Source of the DNA: Parabacteroides acidifaciens
GTDB taxonomy: Bacteria; Bacteroidota; Bacteroidia; Bacteroidales; Tannerellaceae
DNA length: 56,071 bases
NCBI RefSeq assembly: GCF_003363715.1
Contig: NZ_QREV01000030.1
Span: 1 to 56,071, forward strand
Reading direction: 5' to 3'
Part shown: piece after piece, positions 45,149 to 53,550 of the stretch
Numbering within the stretch: the stretch's first letter is position 1
How the letters are laid out: each line of letters opens with the position of its first letter
The notes under the pieces: generated by a model
Databases searched by the model: none
What the model saw: the letters and a program-made list of their open reading frames with translations, nothing else
Told to the model about the DNA's origin: nothing
Program-made: the position numbers and the translations under genes

Positions 45149-45191
45149 AAAAGTCCAACTTGGTTTTTTTTCTACGTTGGACTTTTCTTTT
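45149..45191 (+). terminator. terminator of the integrase operon
   Basis: AAAAGTCCAAC (45149-45159) is perfectly complementary to GTTGGACTTTT (45176-45186), followed by CTTTTC. Confidence 0.8.
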
Positions 45192-45285
45192 CTATTTTGG
45201 CACAGTTGACCTAGAATAATACTACCTTTTGGTGACAAATGCTGCCACTTTCAGGGAAATGTATTTATACATCTTGCTAATGATA

Positions 45286-45293
45286 TATATTTG
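45286..45293 (+). promoter_or_regulatory. -7 element for the membrane cargo gene
   Basis: TATATTTG matches TAnnTTTG, 26 bp before the ATG at 45320. Confidence 0.55.
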
Positions 45294-45299
45294 CACACA

Positions 45300-45315
45300 A
45301 ACGATTAGCATATAT
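45300..45315 (+). repeat. 16-bp direct repeat, copy 2
   Basis: Exact second copy of AACGATTAGCATATAT (first at 42410-42425). Here it lies in the leader of the 45320 gene. It may be an attachment-site relic or a shared leader sequence. Confidence 0.6.
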
Positions 45316-45319
45316 TATT

Positions 45320-46201
45320 ATGAAGCAGAAAAAGATAGAACATATTACTTTGAATCTGATTGTTTTCGGGACAATCGCTATCATTGGTGTTTTAGCCCGC
45401 CAGACCGTACTTCACTATGGTTGGGATGAGTTCAGCAGTTACCTCATTTTAGTGGTATGCTCCATTATCATGGGAGCTATCTATCTCAATCTGCAAATGG
45501 TATTCAGTCAAATTCTTTCGCCAACAATAGAAAAGTGCTTTATGAGATTTGAGTGCTACCGCAATAAGTTTGTGGTAGTTGAAACTCCAATTGCACGCGC
45601 TGAACTTGTCGAAAGTTCTATTATTTCGGAATCCTGCATTTCAGAACCAAAAATTGAAATAGAAACGACATCTGACACAACAGAAGAAGTTTCTATTTCA
45701 TCGTGTTCCAAACTCAACGAAGAAGTGGCAGAGCTTCCAAAGGAAGAAGCCACACCTTCTACCATCAACAATATATCCATCGAAGAATCCAATCAGCCAA
45801 CAGAATACGAGATATTCCGTGCCAACGCTATGGCTGAAAAAGAACGAGCATCGCAAGAAAAATTAGATAAAGTTCTCTCATATACGAAACAGAACTTGGC
45901 TCTCTACCTTAGCGAAACTGATCTCAATCGTCTATGTGGATATATCACGGAATACTTCCTATCCGATTCCTTACCTAAAGTGGAGCAGATAAAGGTTGAC
46001 ACTCAATTAAGAACCATTGACATCATGCACTTTGGCTGGAATATAGGTAAGGCATTTGGCAAGCCACGCCTACAGACTGCCACATTTATAAAGAAAGTAT
46101 TCGCTCATACTCTACGTGATTCGGAAATATCCACCATTGAGCGCAAAATGTCGCATACGGAATCAGAGTGCAAGATTAAGCTGGATAGAAAAATTGCATA
46201 A
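45320..46201 (+). CDS. two-helix membrane protein, cargo of the element
   Basis: 293 residues. Two transmembrane helices lie at about 10-28 (LNLIVFGTIAIIGVLA) and 40-60 (YLILVVCSIIMGAIYLNLQM). An acidic, Ser/Thr-rich linker (about 95-165) follows, then a helical C-terminal domain of about 120 residues (YTKQNLALYLSETDLNRLCG, GWNIGKAFGKPRLQTATFIK). No family recognised. It has its own promoter and faces a convergent TPR membrane gene. Confidence 0.65.
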   Translation: MKQKKIEHITLNLIVFGTIAIIGVLARQTVLHYGWDEFSSYLILVVCSIIMGAIYLNLQMVFSQILSPTIEKCFMRFECYRNKFVVVETPIARAELVESSIISESCISEPKIEIETTSDTTEEVSISSCSKLNEEVAELPKEEATPSTINNISIEESNQPTEYEIFRANAMAEKERASQEKLDKVLSYTKQNLALYLSETDLNRLCGYITEYFLSDSLPKVEQIKVDTQLRTIDIMHFGWNIGKAFGKPRLQTATFIKKVFAHTLRDSEISTIERKMSHTESECKIKLDRKIA

Positions 46202-46243
46202 ATAGCCCTTATACAATTATCTTTTTACTATCTGATTTCAAAT

Positions 46244-46278
46244 AGAGCATGTGAAAATTACGGTTTTCATACTGCTCT
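46244..46278. terminator. bidirectional hairpin between convergent cargo genes
   Basis: AGAGCA plus TGAAAA (46244-46257) pair with TTTTCA plus TGCTCT (46264-46278), forming two stacked 6-bp stems with a small internal loop. The T content is moderate. Confidence 0.5.
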
Positions 46279-46333
46279 TAAAAAGAGACTAATGAAGCCC
46301 CCCAGATGGTAAGTTTTTAGTTAAGGATATTCA

Positions 46334-47620
46334 TCATTGTGTGCGTACAATAGTATGCGACATTGCATCAATGCGATTTATAACTTCATTGAATTCAGCG
46401 TCACAATCATGCCTATTTTGTTGTTCTGCTTCATCTAAGCCAATATGAGCAAAATACAAAGCTTCATTTATGTGTCCCATTGAGAAATGAGCAACTGAAA
46501 GATTTGAAAGATTTTGTACATTGTGAGGCTGATAAAGGAGAACGGTGTTGAAGTCATTTAATGCTTGCGGCATTTTCCCTATGAGCCTATATGCTATTCC
46601 ACGTTGAAGGATTGCCATTATAAATTCCGGACGGAAGGTTGGTTCAATGACATTTGTCAACACTTCCGCTGCCTCTGCATTTTTATTGTCTTCGCGAAGT
46701 AATGCTGCTTTGTTGATATTAGAATCATAAAAATAGGGCATTATCTTGATACAGTGATTGAGATATGCCATACATTTCTCTTTCCATAATTCTTCTTTCT
46801 TCTCTTTGGTAAGTTTAGCTTTGTTATAGTATGCCATTGCTAAATCCGGATTGAATGTTAATGCCCTATCATAATAGGCATCAGCCTTAGCATATTCACC
46901 CATCGCGGAATATGAATTGGCTATATTCATCAGCAAGCTATCATCTTGCGGGTCAATTTTCAATCCTTCTTTATAAATTTCAATACTTTTGAGATAATCC
47001 TTCTTCGTGACATAATAATGTCCTAATGCAAAGAAAGGGACAACTGTCTTGGTATCTAGTTTTGCAGCCATCTCGAAATCTGATAACGCTTTGTCATCTC
47101 TTGACAACATAAGATAAGCATTCCCTCTACAGATATACACATAAGCATAATTAATACCTTCGATATCTCCGCTTGTTCTTAGGAAATGTGTATATTCTTG
47201 AACCTGCCTACCAAAATCGGGTTCATTGGCTATTCTTGTAAGAGTATCGTAGAAGTTTTGTCTGTATGTACTCTTATCCAAAATTCGCTTAATCTGTTCC
47301 TCGGCTTGCTTTACAATATCTCTCTGGGCTTTGTCAGCCTCCAGCATCACCTCACGGTTCTTGGTCTCAATGCTATCGAACTTGTCGCCAATGCTCCGTT
47401 TCATCTCATTGAGCTCTTGAATCTTCTGGTCTACATTCCAAAGGGCAAGAACTGAGAATACTAAAAACACAATGGTGGTGACTGTACCCCATAATGAAAT
47501 AGCATCACTGGGAGTCAGTTCAGATATATGCCACCCTAAACCCGTCGTGTGGAACCATACAACCAGCTCAACAATAGCAAATTGCAGTATAACAAGTAAA
47601 AAGTATTTCAGATATTTCAT
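46334..47620 (-). CDS. membrane-anchored TPR protein
   Basis: 428 residues from MKYLKYFLLVILQF. The open frame extends 37 codons further, but that part has no signal-like feature and the transmembrane helix follows this Met directly. Two N-terminal helices (about 5-27 and 42-62), a coiled coil (about 65-115), then about seven TPR units (DKALSDFEMAAKLDTKTVVP, YLKSIEIYKEGLKIDPQDDS, YAKADAYYDRALTFNPDLAM and others). The TPR domain faces the cytoplasm or periplasm depending on topology. Cargo gene; function unknown. Confidence 0.75.
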   Translation of the reverse strand: MKYLKYFLLVILQFAIVELVVWFHTTGLGWHISELTPSDAISLWGTVTTIVFLVFSVLALWNVDQKIQELNEMKRSIGDKFDSIETKNREVMLEADKAQRDIVKQAEEQIKRILDKSTYRQNFYDTLTRIANEPDFGRQVQEYTHFLRTSGDIEGINYAYVYICRGNAYLMLSRDDKALSDFEMAAKLDTKTVVPFFALGHYYVTKKDYLKSIEIYKEGLKIDPQDDSLLMNIANSYSAMGEYAKADAYYDRALTFNPDLAMAYYNKAKLTKEKKEELWKEKCMAYLNHCIKIMPYFYDSNINKAALLREDNKNAEAAEVLTNVIEPTFRPEFIMAILQRGIAYRLIGKMPQALNDFNTVLLYQPHNVQNLSNLSVAHFSMGHINEALYFAHIGLDEAEQQNRHDCDAEFNEVINRIDAMSHTIVRTQ

Positions 47621-47989
47621 AAAGGAGGTTTTAAAATAAATAATCATACTTGCTCTATTATTTTTGCACGTCACACCACAAATAGGCAAGATTTGCGTAA
47701 AAATACGAATAATAAATGGAGGTCTTGTCAAATCTTATCATTTTTCTTTTGATATCTGTTTATCCCCTAATAATAATCACCGTTGGAGGAATTAAAAACA
47801 CTGAGACGCAGAATACTCCCAGCAACTAACATAGCCAACATTACTACGCATTAAATATTCACTTATTATCAATAACTTACCACCAATAACCACCATCAAA
47901 AAGTTATTCATCAGTTATATTTTGGTGAATGATTCCACCATTGAAACACCTGTTTCCTTTGCCATCGAACAATTAAAAACGATTGGCGT
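47621..47989. other. intergenic region with duplicated operator
   Basis: 369 bases without a convincing gene. It contains the promoter-like module at 47924-47972 and, upstream of that, A/T-rich sequence with CACCAATAACCACCAT words at 47881-47896. The minus-strand frame extending the TPR gene to 47731 is not supported. Confidence 0.5.
47924..47972 (+). promoter_or_regulatory. duplicated operator/promoter module, copy 2 (before the excisionase-like gene)
   Basis: GGTGAATG-N4-CACCATTGAA-N-CACCT followed by TTCCTTTGC, the same as 43587-43634 with similar flanks (ending GAACAA here and AAACAA there). It is 18 bp before the ATG at 47990. Confidence 0.6.
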
Positions 47990-48355
47990 ATGCAAAAAGA
48001 AACAGTAACATTTGATAAGCTGCCCGAAGCGGTAGGTTATCTGACCGAACAGGTCATCGAGTTGAAAAAGATGGTAGCAGAACTCCAGCCACCAGCATCA
48101 GACAAACACGTGTTGGTTGAAATTGAGGATGCTTGCCGTATCATACGAAAAGCCAAGCCTACCATTTATACATTGGTACGCAAAGGGCAGCTTCCTGCCT
48201 ATAAGAAAGGCAAGAAACTCTATTTCTACGAAGACGAACTTCTGACATGGATTGAGAATGGTCGAAGAAAAACTTCCGAGCAAACATACGAAGAGATGCT
48301 TGCCAATATGCAAGACGGTGTCCGTCATAAACCCAAATCATCCGTGAAACTTTAA
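47990..48355 (+). CDS. excisionase-type helix-turn-helix protein
   Basis: 121 residues. A short coiled-coil start (AVGYLTEQVIELKKMVAELQ) is followed by an HTH_17 domain at about 40-90: VEIEDACRIIRKAKPTIYTL, RKGQLPAYKKGKKLYFYEDE. This matches the excisionase-like HTH proteins found first in Bacteroidales mobilization/replication operons. It heads a plus-strand run toward the relaxase. Confidence 0.8.
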   Translation: MQKETVTFDKLPEAVGYLTEQVIELKKMVAELQPPASDKHVLVEIEDACRIIRKAKPTIYTLVRKGQLPAYKKGKKLYFYEDELLTWIENGRRKTSEQTYEEMLANMQDGVRHKPKSSVKL

Positions 48356-48366
48356 TAGATGTAGCT

Positions 48367-49743
48367 ATGGATACGTATTCTATTAATCCGGTATCTATCA
48401 TTGATGAAGCGATTGATTTAAGCACAAGATTGTCCGGTACGGCATTCCCCGTCAGCATATTCCCAAACAAAATCCAACGCATCATCCGTGAAGTACACGA
48501 ATGCCATAACTACCCTACTGACTATATTGCCGCAGCCATCCTCACGGCAATAGCAGTTGGCATAGGCAACACGCACCTTGCCCAAATCAAGCAAGGATGG
48601 ACGGAGAGCCCCATCCTATATATGGCATTGATTGGAAGACCGGGAGCTAACAAAAGCCATCCGCTCAGCTTTGCGATGAAGCCGTTTCTTGATTATGATT
48701 ACAAACAGAATCAAGAATTTGAGAAAATGCTTGCCAAGTACGATGAGCTGATGAGCATGAGTCGCAAGGAACGTGCGGAAAGCGGTAGTGAGCAATTTCC
48801 ACAAGAGCCTATCCGCAAACGCTTCTTGGTTTCGGATGTAACGCCCGAAGGATTGAGCCTCATTCATGCTCAAAACAAACGTGGGTTATGCTTGTGGGCA
48901 GATGAATTATCCGCTTGGTTCAAGAATTTCAACCGCTATAACAACGGTTCGGAGGAACAGTTTTGGCTCTCAGTATTCAGTGCAAAGACTACCATATCCG
49001 ACCGCAAGAACGCCAAGAGTTCCATCTTCATCAAGCGTCCGTGCATATCGGTTATTGGAACTATCCAAAAGAAAATCTTGAATGAGTTGGCTAAAGGTGA
49101 ACGTTCCAGCAACGGGTTTATCGACCGCCTCCTGTTTGTAATGCCCAACCTGCAACAGAAAGCACGTTGGAATGACAAGGAACTGCTGGAAGATATAGAG
49201 CAAGAGTGGAATGCCATCATTGACAAGCTGATACAATCAGAGTGCCACCTCAATGAACATGGAGAGATTGAACCACAAATCCTTTTTTTCTCAGAGGATG
49301 CCAAGAAACGGCTTTACGAGTGGCAGCACCATTTTTCTGAGCTGTGCGACCGGGAAACAAACGACACCATCGTAAGTATCTATTGCAAGCTGGAAATATA
49401 CATCATCCGTTTCTGTCTGATTATCCAATTAGCACGATGGACTTGCGGAGAATGTGATAAGACCTGTATCGACCTGTTGACAGTGGAACGAGCAATCAAA
49501 CTGACGGAGTATTTCAAAGAGTCTGCATTGAACGTTCAAAATATCCTCAATGAAAATACGCTCAACAGCCAACAACAGACAATAGTCAATCTGCTTCCTC
49601 CATCCTTTACAACCGCCCAAGCTATACAGATAGCCGAGCAAAACGGGATGAAGGAGCGCACGTTTCAACGCTTTCTCAATGACAACATCGGGACATTGTT
49701 TCGCAAAGAGAAGCATGGAGAATATTCAAAGATTAACCCGTGA
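48367..49743 (+). CDS. DUF3987 protein (primase-helicase-like)
   Basis: 458 residues. DUF3987 pattern: PTDYIAAAILTAIAVGIGNT, the P-loop-like MALIGRPGANKSHPLSFAM, SDVTPEGLSLIHAQNKRGLC, WADELSAWFKNFNRYNNGSE, and FIKRPCISVIGTIQKK. These proteins occur with TOPRIM-like partners in mobilizable elements and are thought to act in replication of the circular form. It lies 11 bp after the HTH gene. The C-terminus is a small winged-helix-like domain. Confidence 0.8.
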   Translation: MDTYSINPVSIIDEAIDLSTRLSGTAFPVSIFPNKIQRIIREVHECHNYPTDYIAAAILTAIAVGIGNTHLAQIKQGWTESPILYMALIGRPGANKSHPLSFAMKPFLDYDYKQNQEFEKMLAKYDELMSMSRKERAESGSEQFPQEPIRKRFLVSDVTPEGLSLIHAQNKRGLCLWADELSAWFKNFNRYNNGSEEQFWLSVFSAKTTISDRKNAKSSIFIKRPCISVIGTIQKKILNELAKGERSSNGFIDRLLFVMPNLQQKARWNDKELLEDIEQEWNAIIDKLIQSECHLNEHGEIEPQILFFSEDAKKRLYEWQHHFSELCDRETNDTIVSIYCKLEIYIIRFCLIIQLARWTCGECDKTCIDLLTVERAIKLTEYFKESALNVQNILNENTLNSQQQTIVNLLPPSFTTAQAIQIAEQNGMKERTFQRFLNDNIGTLFRKEKHGEYSKINP

Positions 49744-49821
49744 CATTTTTGTCGGTATTGACACTATCCAAGCGAAAACGACAATAACGACAAAAGTGAC
49801 ACCCCCAAAAAGAAACATACA

Positions 49822-50901
49822 ATGAGTACACATAGATTCATATTAGAACCCTACAAAGGTGTCAGCACTCGGCATACTTGCCCGAACTGTCACCGCCAAA
49901 GATGCTTTTCTAAATACATTGATACAGAGAAGCAAATCAAGTTCCCTGAATACGTGGGGCGTTGTGATCATGAGCAGAAATGCGGTTATCACTTCACGCC
50001 TCGTGATTACTTTAAGCAGAATCCATCTGAGAAAGAAAAGTTTGCAGAGAATAGCTTCGGAAGTTATACACCTATTAAAGAAGTAAAACCGATAGCCATC
50101 TCCTACATGGATTTGGATATAGTCAACCAATCATTACGAGGCTATTCTGCGAACAAGTTATTTCAGTTTCTATCGGCTCAATTCGGAGAGACGGAAACAT
50201 TGAATCTTATGAAGAGATACAAGGTTGGTACATCCAAGTATTGGGATGGTGCAACTGTATTCTGGCAAACGGACAATCAGAGTAAAGTCAGAACTGGTAA
50301 GATAATGCTTTACAATTCCGAAACGGGTAAGCGAATAAAAGAACCATACAACCATGTTACGTGGGTGCACTCCGTATTACACAAAGGTGATTACAATTTG
50401 AAGCAGTGCTTCTTCGGTGAGCACCTGCTTTCCGAAGACAAAAGCTGTCCAGTTGCGCTGGTCGAAAGCGAGAAAACGGCAATTATTGCATCTTACTATC
50501 TGCCGCAATTCCTATGGATAGCATCAGGTGGAAAGAACGGTTGCTTCAATGTCAACAGCCTATCCGTTCTGGCAGGAAGAAGCGTTGTATTATTCCCTGA
50601 TTTAGGTGCAACCGACTATTGGCAGAGCAAAATTAGCCTGATGAAAAGCTGCGGAATTGAAGTACAAATGTTCGATTATTTGGAAGCCAACGCTACCGAA
50701 GACGAACGCAAAGAGGGGTACGACATAGCTGATTATCTACTCAAAGTGAAGCCTGACGAAGCCATTCTTCAACAAATGATAAGGAAGAATCCTATCTTGA
50801 AAACACTGATAGATACATTCGATTTAAAGCTCATCAGCGTACAACAAGGCACTCCACGACCGAAGGTTTTACCACCCAAGAAGCGAGGATTCAGACTTTG
50901 A
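49822..50901 (+). CDS. DUF6371/TOPRIM-like primase-related protein
   Basis: 359 residues. An N-terminal Cys/His zinc-binding region (HTCPNCHRQRCFSKYI ... GRCDHEQKCGYHF) resembles CHC2 primase fingers. TOPRIM-like segments follow: CPVALVESEKTAIIASYYLP, WIASGGKNGC and VVLFPDLGATDYW. With DUF3987 upstream it probably forms the replication module of the element. An alternative reading is a non-catalytic primase relative. Confidence 0.75.
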   Translation: MSTHRFILEPYKGVSTRHTCPNCHRQRCFSKYIDTEKQIKFPEYVGRCDHEQKCGYHFTPRDYFKQNPSEKEKFAENSFGSYTPIKEVKPIAISYMDLDIVNQSLRGYSANKLFQFLSAQFGETETLNLMKRYKVGTSKYWDGATVFWQTDNQSKVRTGKIMLYNSETGKRIKEPYNHVTWVHSVLHKGDYNLKQCFFGEHLLSEDKSCPVALVESEKTAIIASYYLPQFLWIASGGKNGCFNVNSLSVLAGRSVVLFPDLGATDYWQSKISLMKSCGIEVQMFDYLEANATEDERKEGYDIADYLLKVKPDEAILQQMIRKNPILKTLIDTFDLKLISVQQGTPRPKVLPPKKRGFRL

Positions 50902-50934
50902 ACTCAGGGAGAAGAATCGAGACTTTTTTACTGT

Positions 50935-50995
50935 AGCAAGTTAATGTCGGTGTATTACATTCCCCGACCACTTGCTCCTCAAAAAGTCTGAGGAG
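50935..50995. other. candidate origin of transfer (oriT)
   Basis: Two inverted repeats lie just before mobC. AGCAAGT (50935-50941) and GTCGG (50946-50950) pair with CCGAC (50964-50968) and ACTTGCT (50970-50976). CTCCTC (50975-50980) pairs with GAGGAG (50990-50995). Position directly upstream of mobC and the relaxase is where oriT usually lies in such elements; no nick site could be assigned. Confidence 0.5.
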
Positions 50996-51039
50996 GCGGC
51001 TCCCGATGGTCACACATTATTCACTAAAAACAGATTCAA

Positions 51040-51348
51040 ATGGAAAAGAAATATACAGTAACACTCCGTCTGTCATATCAGCAATACGCATGGCTTGGTG
51101 CGCTTTGCAGACGGAGCAAGCAGACTCAAAGCGAAGTGATCCGTTCGCTCATCGAAAACGGTTCGGTACGTGAACGAATCACGCAAGAGCATATTCACAT
51201 CATCCGTCAACTGATTGGCGAAAGTACTAATCTTAACCAGTTGGCAAGACAGGCAAACACCTACGGTTTCTTCGCCGTAGCTGACAGATGCAAGGAAATG
51301 GCTCAGCACATTAACCTACTTATAAAACGGTTGAAAGATGATAGGTAA
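51040..51348 (+). CDS. MobC-type relaxosome accessory protein
   Basis: 102 residues. Ribbon-helix-helix start (TVTLRLSYQQYAWLGALCRR, TQSEVIRSLIENGSV), then the MobC motif LIGESTNLNQLARQANTYGF. It binds oriT and helps the relaxase. Its stop overlaps the relaxase start by 11 bp. Confidence 0.85.
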   Translation: MEKKYTVTLRLSYQQYAWLGALCRRSKQTQSEVIRSLIENGSVRERITQEHIHIIRQLIGESTNLNQLARQANTYGFFAVADRCKEMAQHINLLIKRLKDDR

Positions 51349-52279
51349 ACAGACTAAAGGGACATCGTTCGGTGGCTGTGTTAGCTATGTTCTCAAAGAG
51401 GAGAAATCCAAATTGCTGGAAGCAGTTGGAGTAGAAGGTACACCCGAACAGATTGCGGAGCAATTTGAGTTACAATCGCTACTCAATGATAAGGTAAAGA
51501 ATATTGTCGGACATACTTCGCTCAACTTCTCACCAGAAGACAGCGAACGCTTGAAACATGATGATGAACTGATGTTGCAAATTGCCCACGACTACATGAA
51601 ACTGATGGGAATCGAAAACACGCAGTACATTATTGCCCGGCACATCGACCGTGAACATCCGCATTGCCACATCGTCTTTAATCGAGTGGACAATGACGGC
51701 AAAACGATTAGCGACAAAAATGACTTTCGCAGGAATGAGAAAGTTTGCAAAATGTTGACCGCCAAATATCGCTTGCATTTTGCCAATGGTAAAGACCATA
51801 TCAAGGAGGAACGATTGCGCCCTTATGACCGAGCAAAGCATGAGATATACAAAGCGTTGAAAGAGGAACTGTCCCAAGTACAAAATTGGGCTGACTTAAA
51901 GGATGCACTTGCCGACCGAGACATTGATATGAAATTCAAGGTCAGCCGAACTACACGGGAAATACAGGGTGTAAAATTTGAGTACAACGGTTTTTCTTTC
52001 TCCGGCTCTAAGATTAGCCGAGAGTTCAGCTACTTGAATATCGACAACCGACTAGAAGAGAATGCTTGTGCATCCTTGTTTGAATCACCCAAACAGGAAT
52101 CCAGACATAAGGAAGAAAATGTACAACAAAGCGTTTCCCATTCCGATGATGGCTCAAGCATCAGTCTCGGCTTGCTAAACGGCAACTCATCCTACGATGC
52201 CACTGCCGCAGAAGAAGCCGAGTTCAATCGGCTGATGAAAAAGAAAAAGGCTAAGCGCAAGCGAGGCTTTCATTTATAA
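51338..52279 (+). CDS. relaxase/mobilization nuclease
   Basis: 313 residues. MobA/VirD2-type relaxase domain in the N-terminal half: KGTSFGGCVSYVLKEEK, GHTSLNFSPEDSERL, and the HUH-like motif HIDREHPHCHIVFNRVD at about 101-117 that coordinates the metal. The C-terminal half is charged, ending KKKKAKRKRGFHL. It nicks oriT and pilots the strand during mobilization by a helper. Confidence 0.9.
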   Translation: MIGKQTKGTSFGGCVSYVLKEEKSKLLEAVGVEGTPEQIAEQFELQSLLNDKVKNIVGHTSLNFSPEDSERLKHDDELMLQIAHDYMKLMGIENTQYIIARHIDREHPHCHIVFNRVDNDGKTISDKNDFRRNEKVCKMLTAKYRLHFANGKDHIKEERLRPYDRAKHEIYKALKEELSQVQNWADLKDALADRDIDMKFKVSRTTREIQGVKFEYNGFSFSGSKISREFSYLNIDNRLEENACASLFESPKQESRHKEENVQQSVSHSDDGSSISLGLLNGNSSYDATAAEEAEFNRLMKKKKAKRKRGFHL

Positions 52280-52314
52280 TCCACTTTTTATTAACACTTT
52301 AAATTCAATTATTT

Positions 52315-52713
52315 ATGGAAGATTTGATTCTTGATTTCAATCTCTACTTGTGTGAGAAGTTCGGCTACAGAAACAGTTGTAGCGTGATGCAAAATGCCAA
52401 TGGCTTTTGTGTGAACATCAGTGAACGTGATCTGGACTGCTACATCCGCTTTTGGGAGTATAGTTGTGGAAGAGGCAATTTCCCCGACTGGTCTATCATC
52501 ATTGTGCGCAGTAACTTCAAGAAGAACCAAGAAGAAAGCCTGAAAGATTTGGCTCGCTTCTTCAAGGAGTACATGCCACGCTACGGTTACAAATACCTCT
52601 GTACCGAAGGTGATAACTACAAGTATTATCAGACACTCGGTTTAAAGCTCATCTATCGAGGATTCTTTGACCAAAACAATTATGGATTGCCGATGAAGGA
52701 CTTAAATGTCTGA
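52315..52713 (+). CDS. hypothetical protein after the relaxase
   Basis: 132 residues, beginning MEDLILDFNLYLCEKFGYRN and rich in Tyr, Phe and Cys, with no signal or membrane segment. ESLKDLARFFKEYMPRYGYK and YYQTLGLKLIYRGFF are its most distinctive parts. It has a mixed alpha/beta look but no family was recognised. It is 35 bp after the relaxase and before a terminator, so probably the last gene of the mob operon. Confidence 0.55.
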   Translation: MEDLILDFNLYLCEKFGYRNSCSVMQNANGFCVNISERDLDCYIRFWEYSCGRGNFPDWSIIIVRSNFKKNQEESLKDLARFFKEYMPRYGYKYLCTEGDNYKYYQTLGLKLIYRGFFDQNNYGLPMKDLNV

Positions 52714-52731
52714 CACATCGTTTAGAATCGA

Positions 52732-52759
52732 GGAGGGGGACTTTTCCTCTCCTTTTCTT
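52732..52759 (+). terminator. terminator after the mobilization genes
   Basis: GGAGGGGGA (52732-52740) pairs with TTCCTCTCC (52744-52752) with two G-T wobbles and a 3-base loop, followed by TTTTCTT. Confidence 0.65.
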
Positions 52760-52768
52760 ATATACCGA

Positions 52769-52782
52769 TAAATCAGAATTTA
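52769..52782 (+). repeat. hsdS recombination core, copy 1
   Basis: TAAATCAGAATTTA, within GATAAATCAGAATTTA at 52767-52782. Inverted copy at 53495-53508, direct copy at 56035-56048. It marks the exact left edge of HsdS homology. Confidence 0.7.
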
Positions 52783-52788
52783 GAGGCG

Positions 52789-53550
52789 ATGGCAAAACAG
52801 CTTTATGATTATTGGTTTGTGCAATTTGACTTTCCGAATGAAAACGGAAAACCTTATAAGTCAAGTGGTGGCAAAATGGTTTGGAATGAGAAGCTGAAAA
52901 GAGAAATTCCAAAAGGATGGAATGTCTTAAAACTTGGCGAGCATTGCTCTTTCAACAAAAGAACGAGTAACGGTTATTTCAATCACCCAATCCTTTATTT
53001 GGATACGTCAAATATCACCAATAATACAATTGATGAACTACAATTTCTGAATCCTTCGAGTGATATTATTCCGAGTAGGGCAAGGCGATTAGTGCAAGAA
53101 GGCGATATTGTTTACTCAACAGTGCGCCCAAATCTTAAGCATTTTGGCATTATTATGAATCCCGATTATAATATGGTAGTTTCCACGGGATTTGCCGTAA
53201 TAACTGCAAATTGGAGTGCATATCGTTACTTCATTTATCAGTTCCTTATTCAAGCTGCAACAATAGAGAATTTATCTACTATTGCACAATCAGCCGTAAG
53301 TGCCTACCCTTCAATAAACACATCTGATATAGAAAATCTAGATTTAGTAGTACCTCCTGATTCTATGATAGAGAAGTATGCAAAAACAGCTTGTAGGTTG
53401 TATTTACAGATAGATACAAATTATAAGGAAATAAAGTCTCTTACTAAGCAGCGAGACGAACTTCTCCCACTTTTGATGAACGGTCAAGTATCGGTAAATT
53501 CTGATTTAGCAGTCTCTTATATTATATATAAGAACAAAATTATCAGAATT
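52789..53550 (+). CDS. hsdS: silent HsdS C-terminal half (second target-recognition domain)
   Basis: The HsdS frame is open from 52726, but homology begins at 52767 (INQNLEAMAKQLYDYWFVQF), the central conserved region of HsdS, so the first recognition domain and start are missing. The ATG at 52789 is the internal Met of EAMAKQ. The second recognition domain follows (WNVLKLGEHCSFNKRTSNGY, DIVYSTVRPNLKHFG) and the distal conserved helix (SLTKQRDELLPLLMNGQVSV). The frame then runs in without a stop into the recombinase, forming one 584-codon frame to 54543. A functional specificity subunit needs joining to an N-half such as 55491 onward. Confidence 0.8.
53472..53508 (-). repeat. left arm of a 37-bp or longer inverted repeat in the hsdS locus
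   Basis: The complement of 53472-53508 is identical over all 37 bases to 56035-56071, which is the end of the window, so the repeat probably extends further. On the plus strand it encodes the HsdS end LLMNGQVSVNSDL. On the other arm the same DNA, read in the opposite sense, encodes INQNLPILDRSSK. Confidence 0.85.

Noticed and set aside
47621-47731. 37-codon N-terminal extension of the TPR membrane protein
   Set aside because: The extension lacks any targeting feature, and the transmembrane helix follows the Met at 47620 directly.
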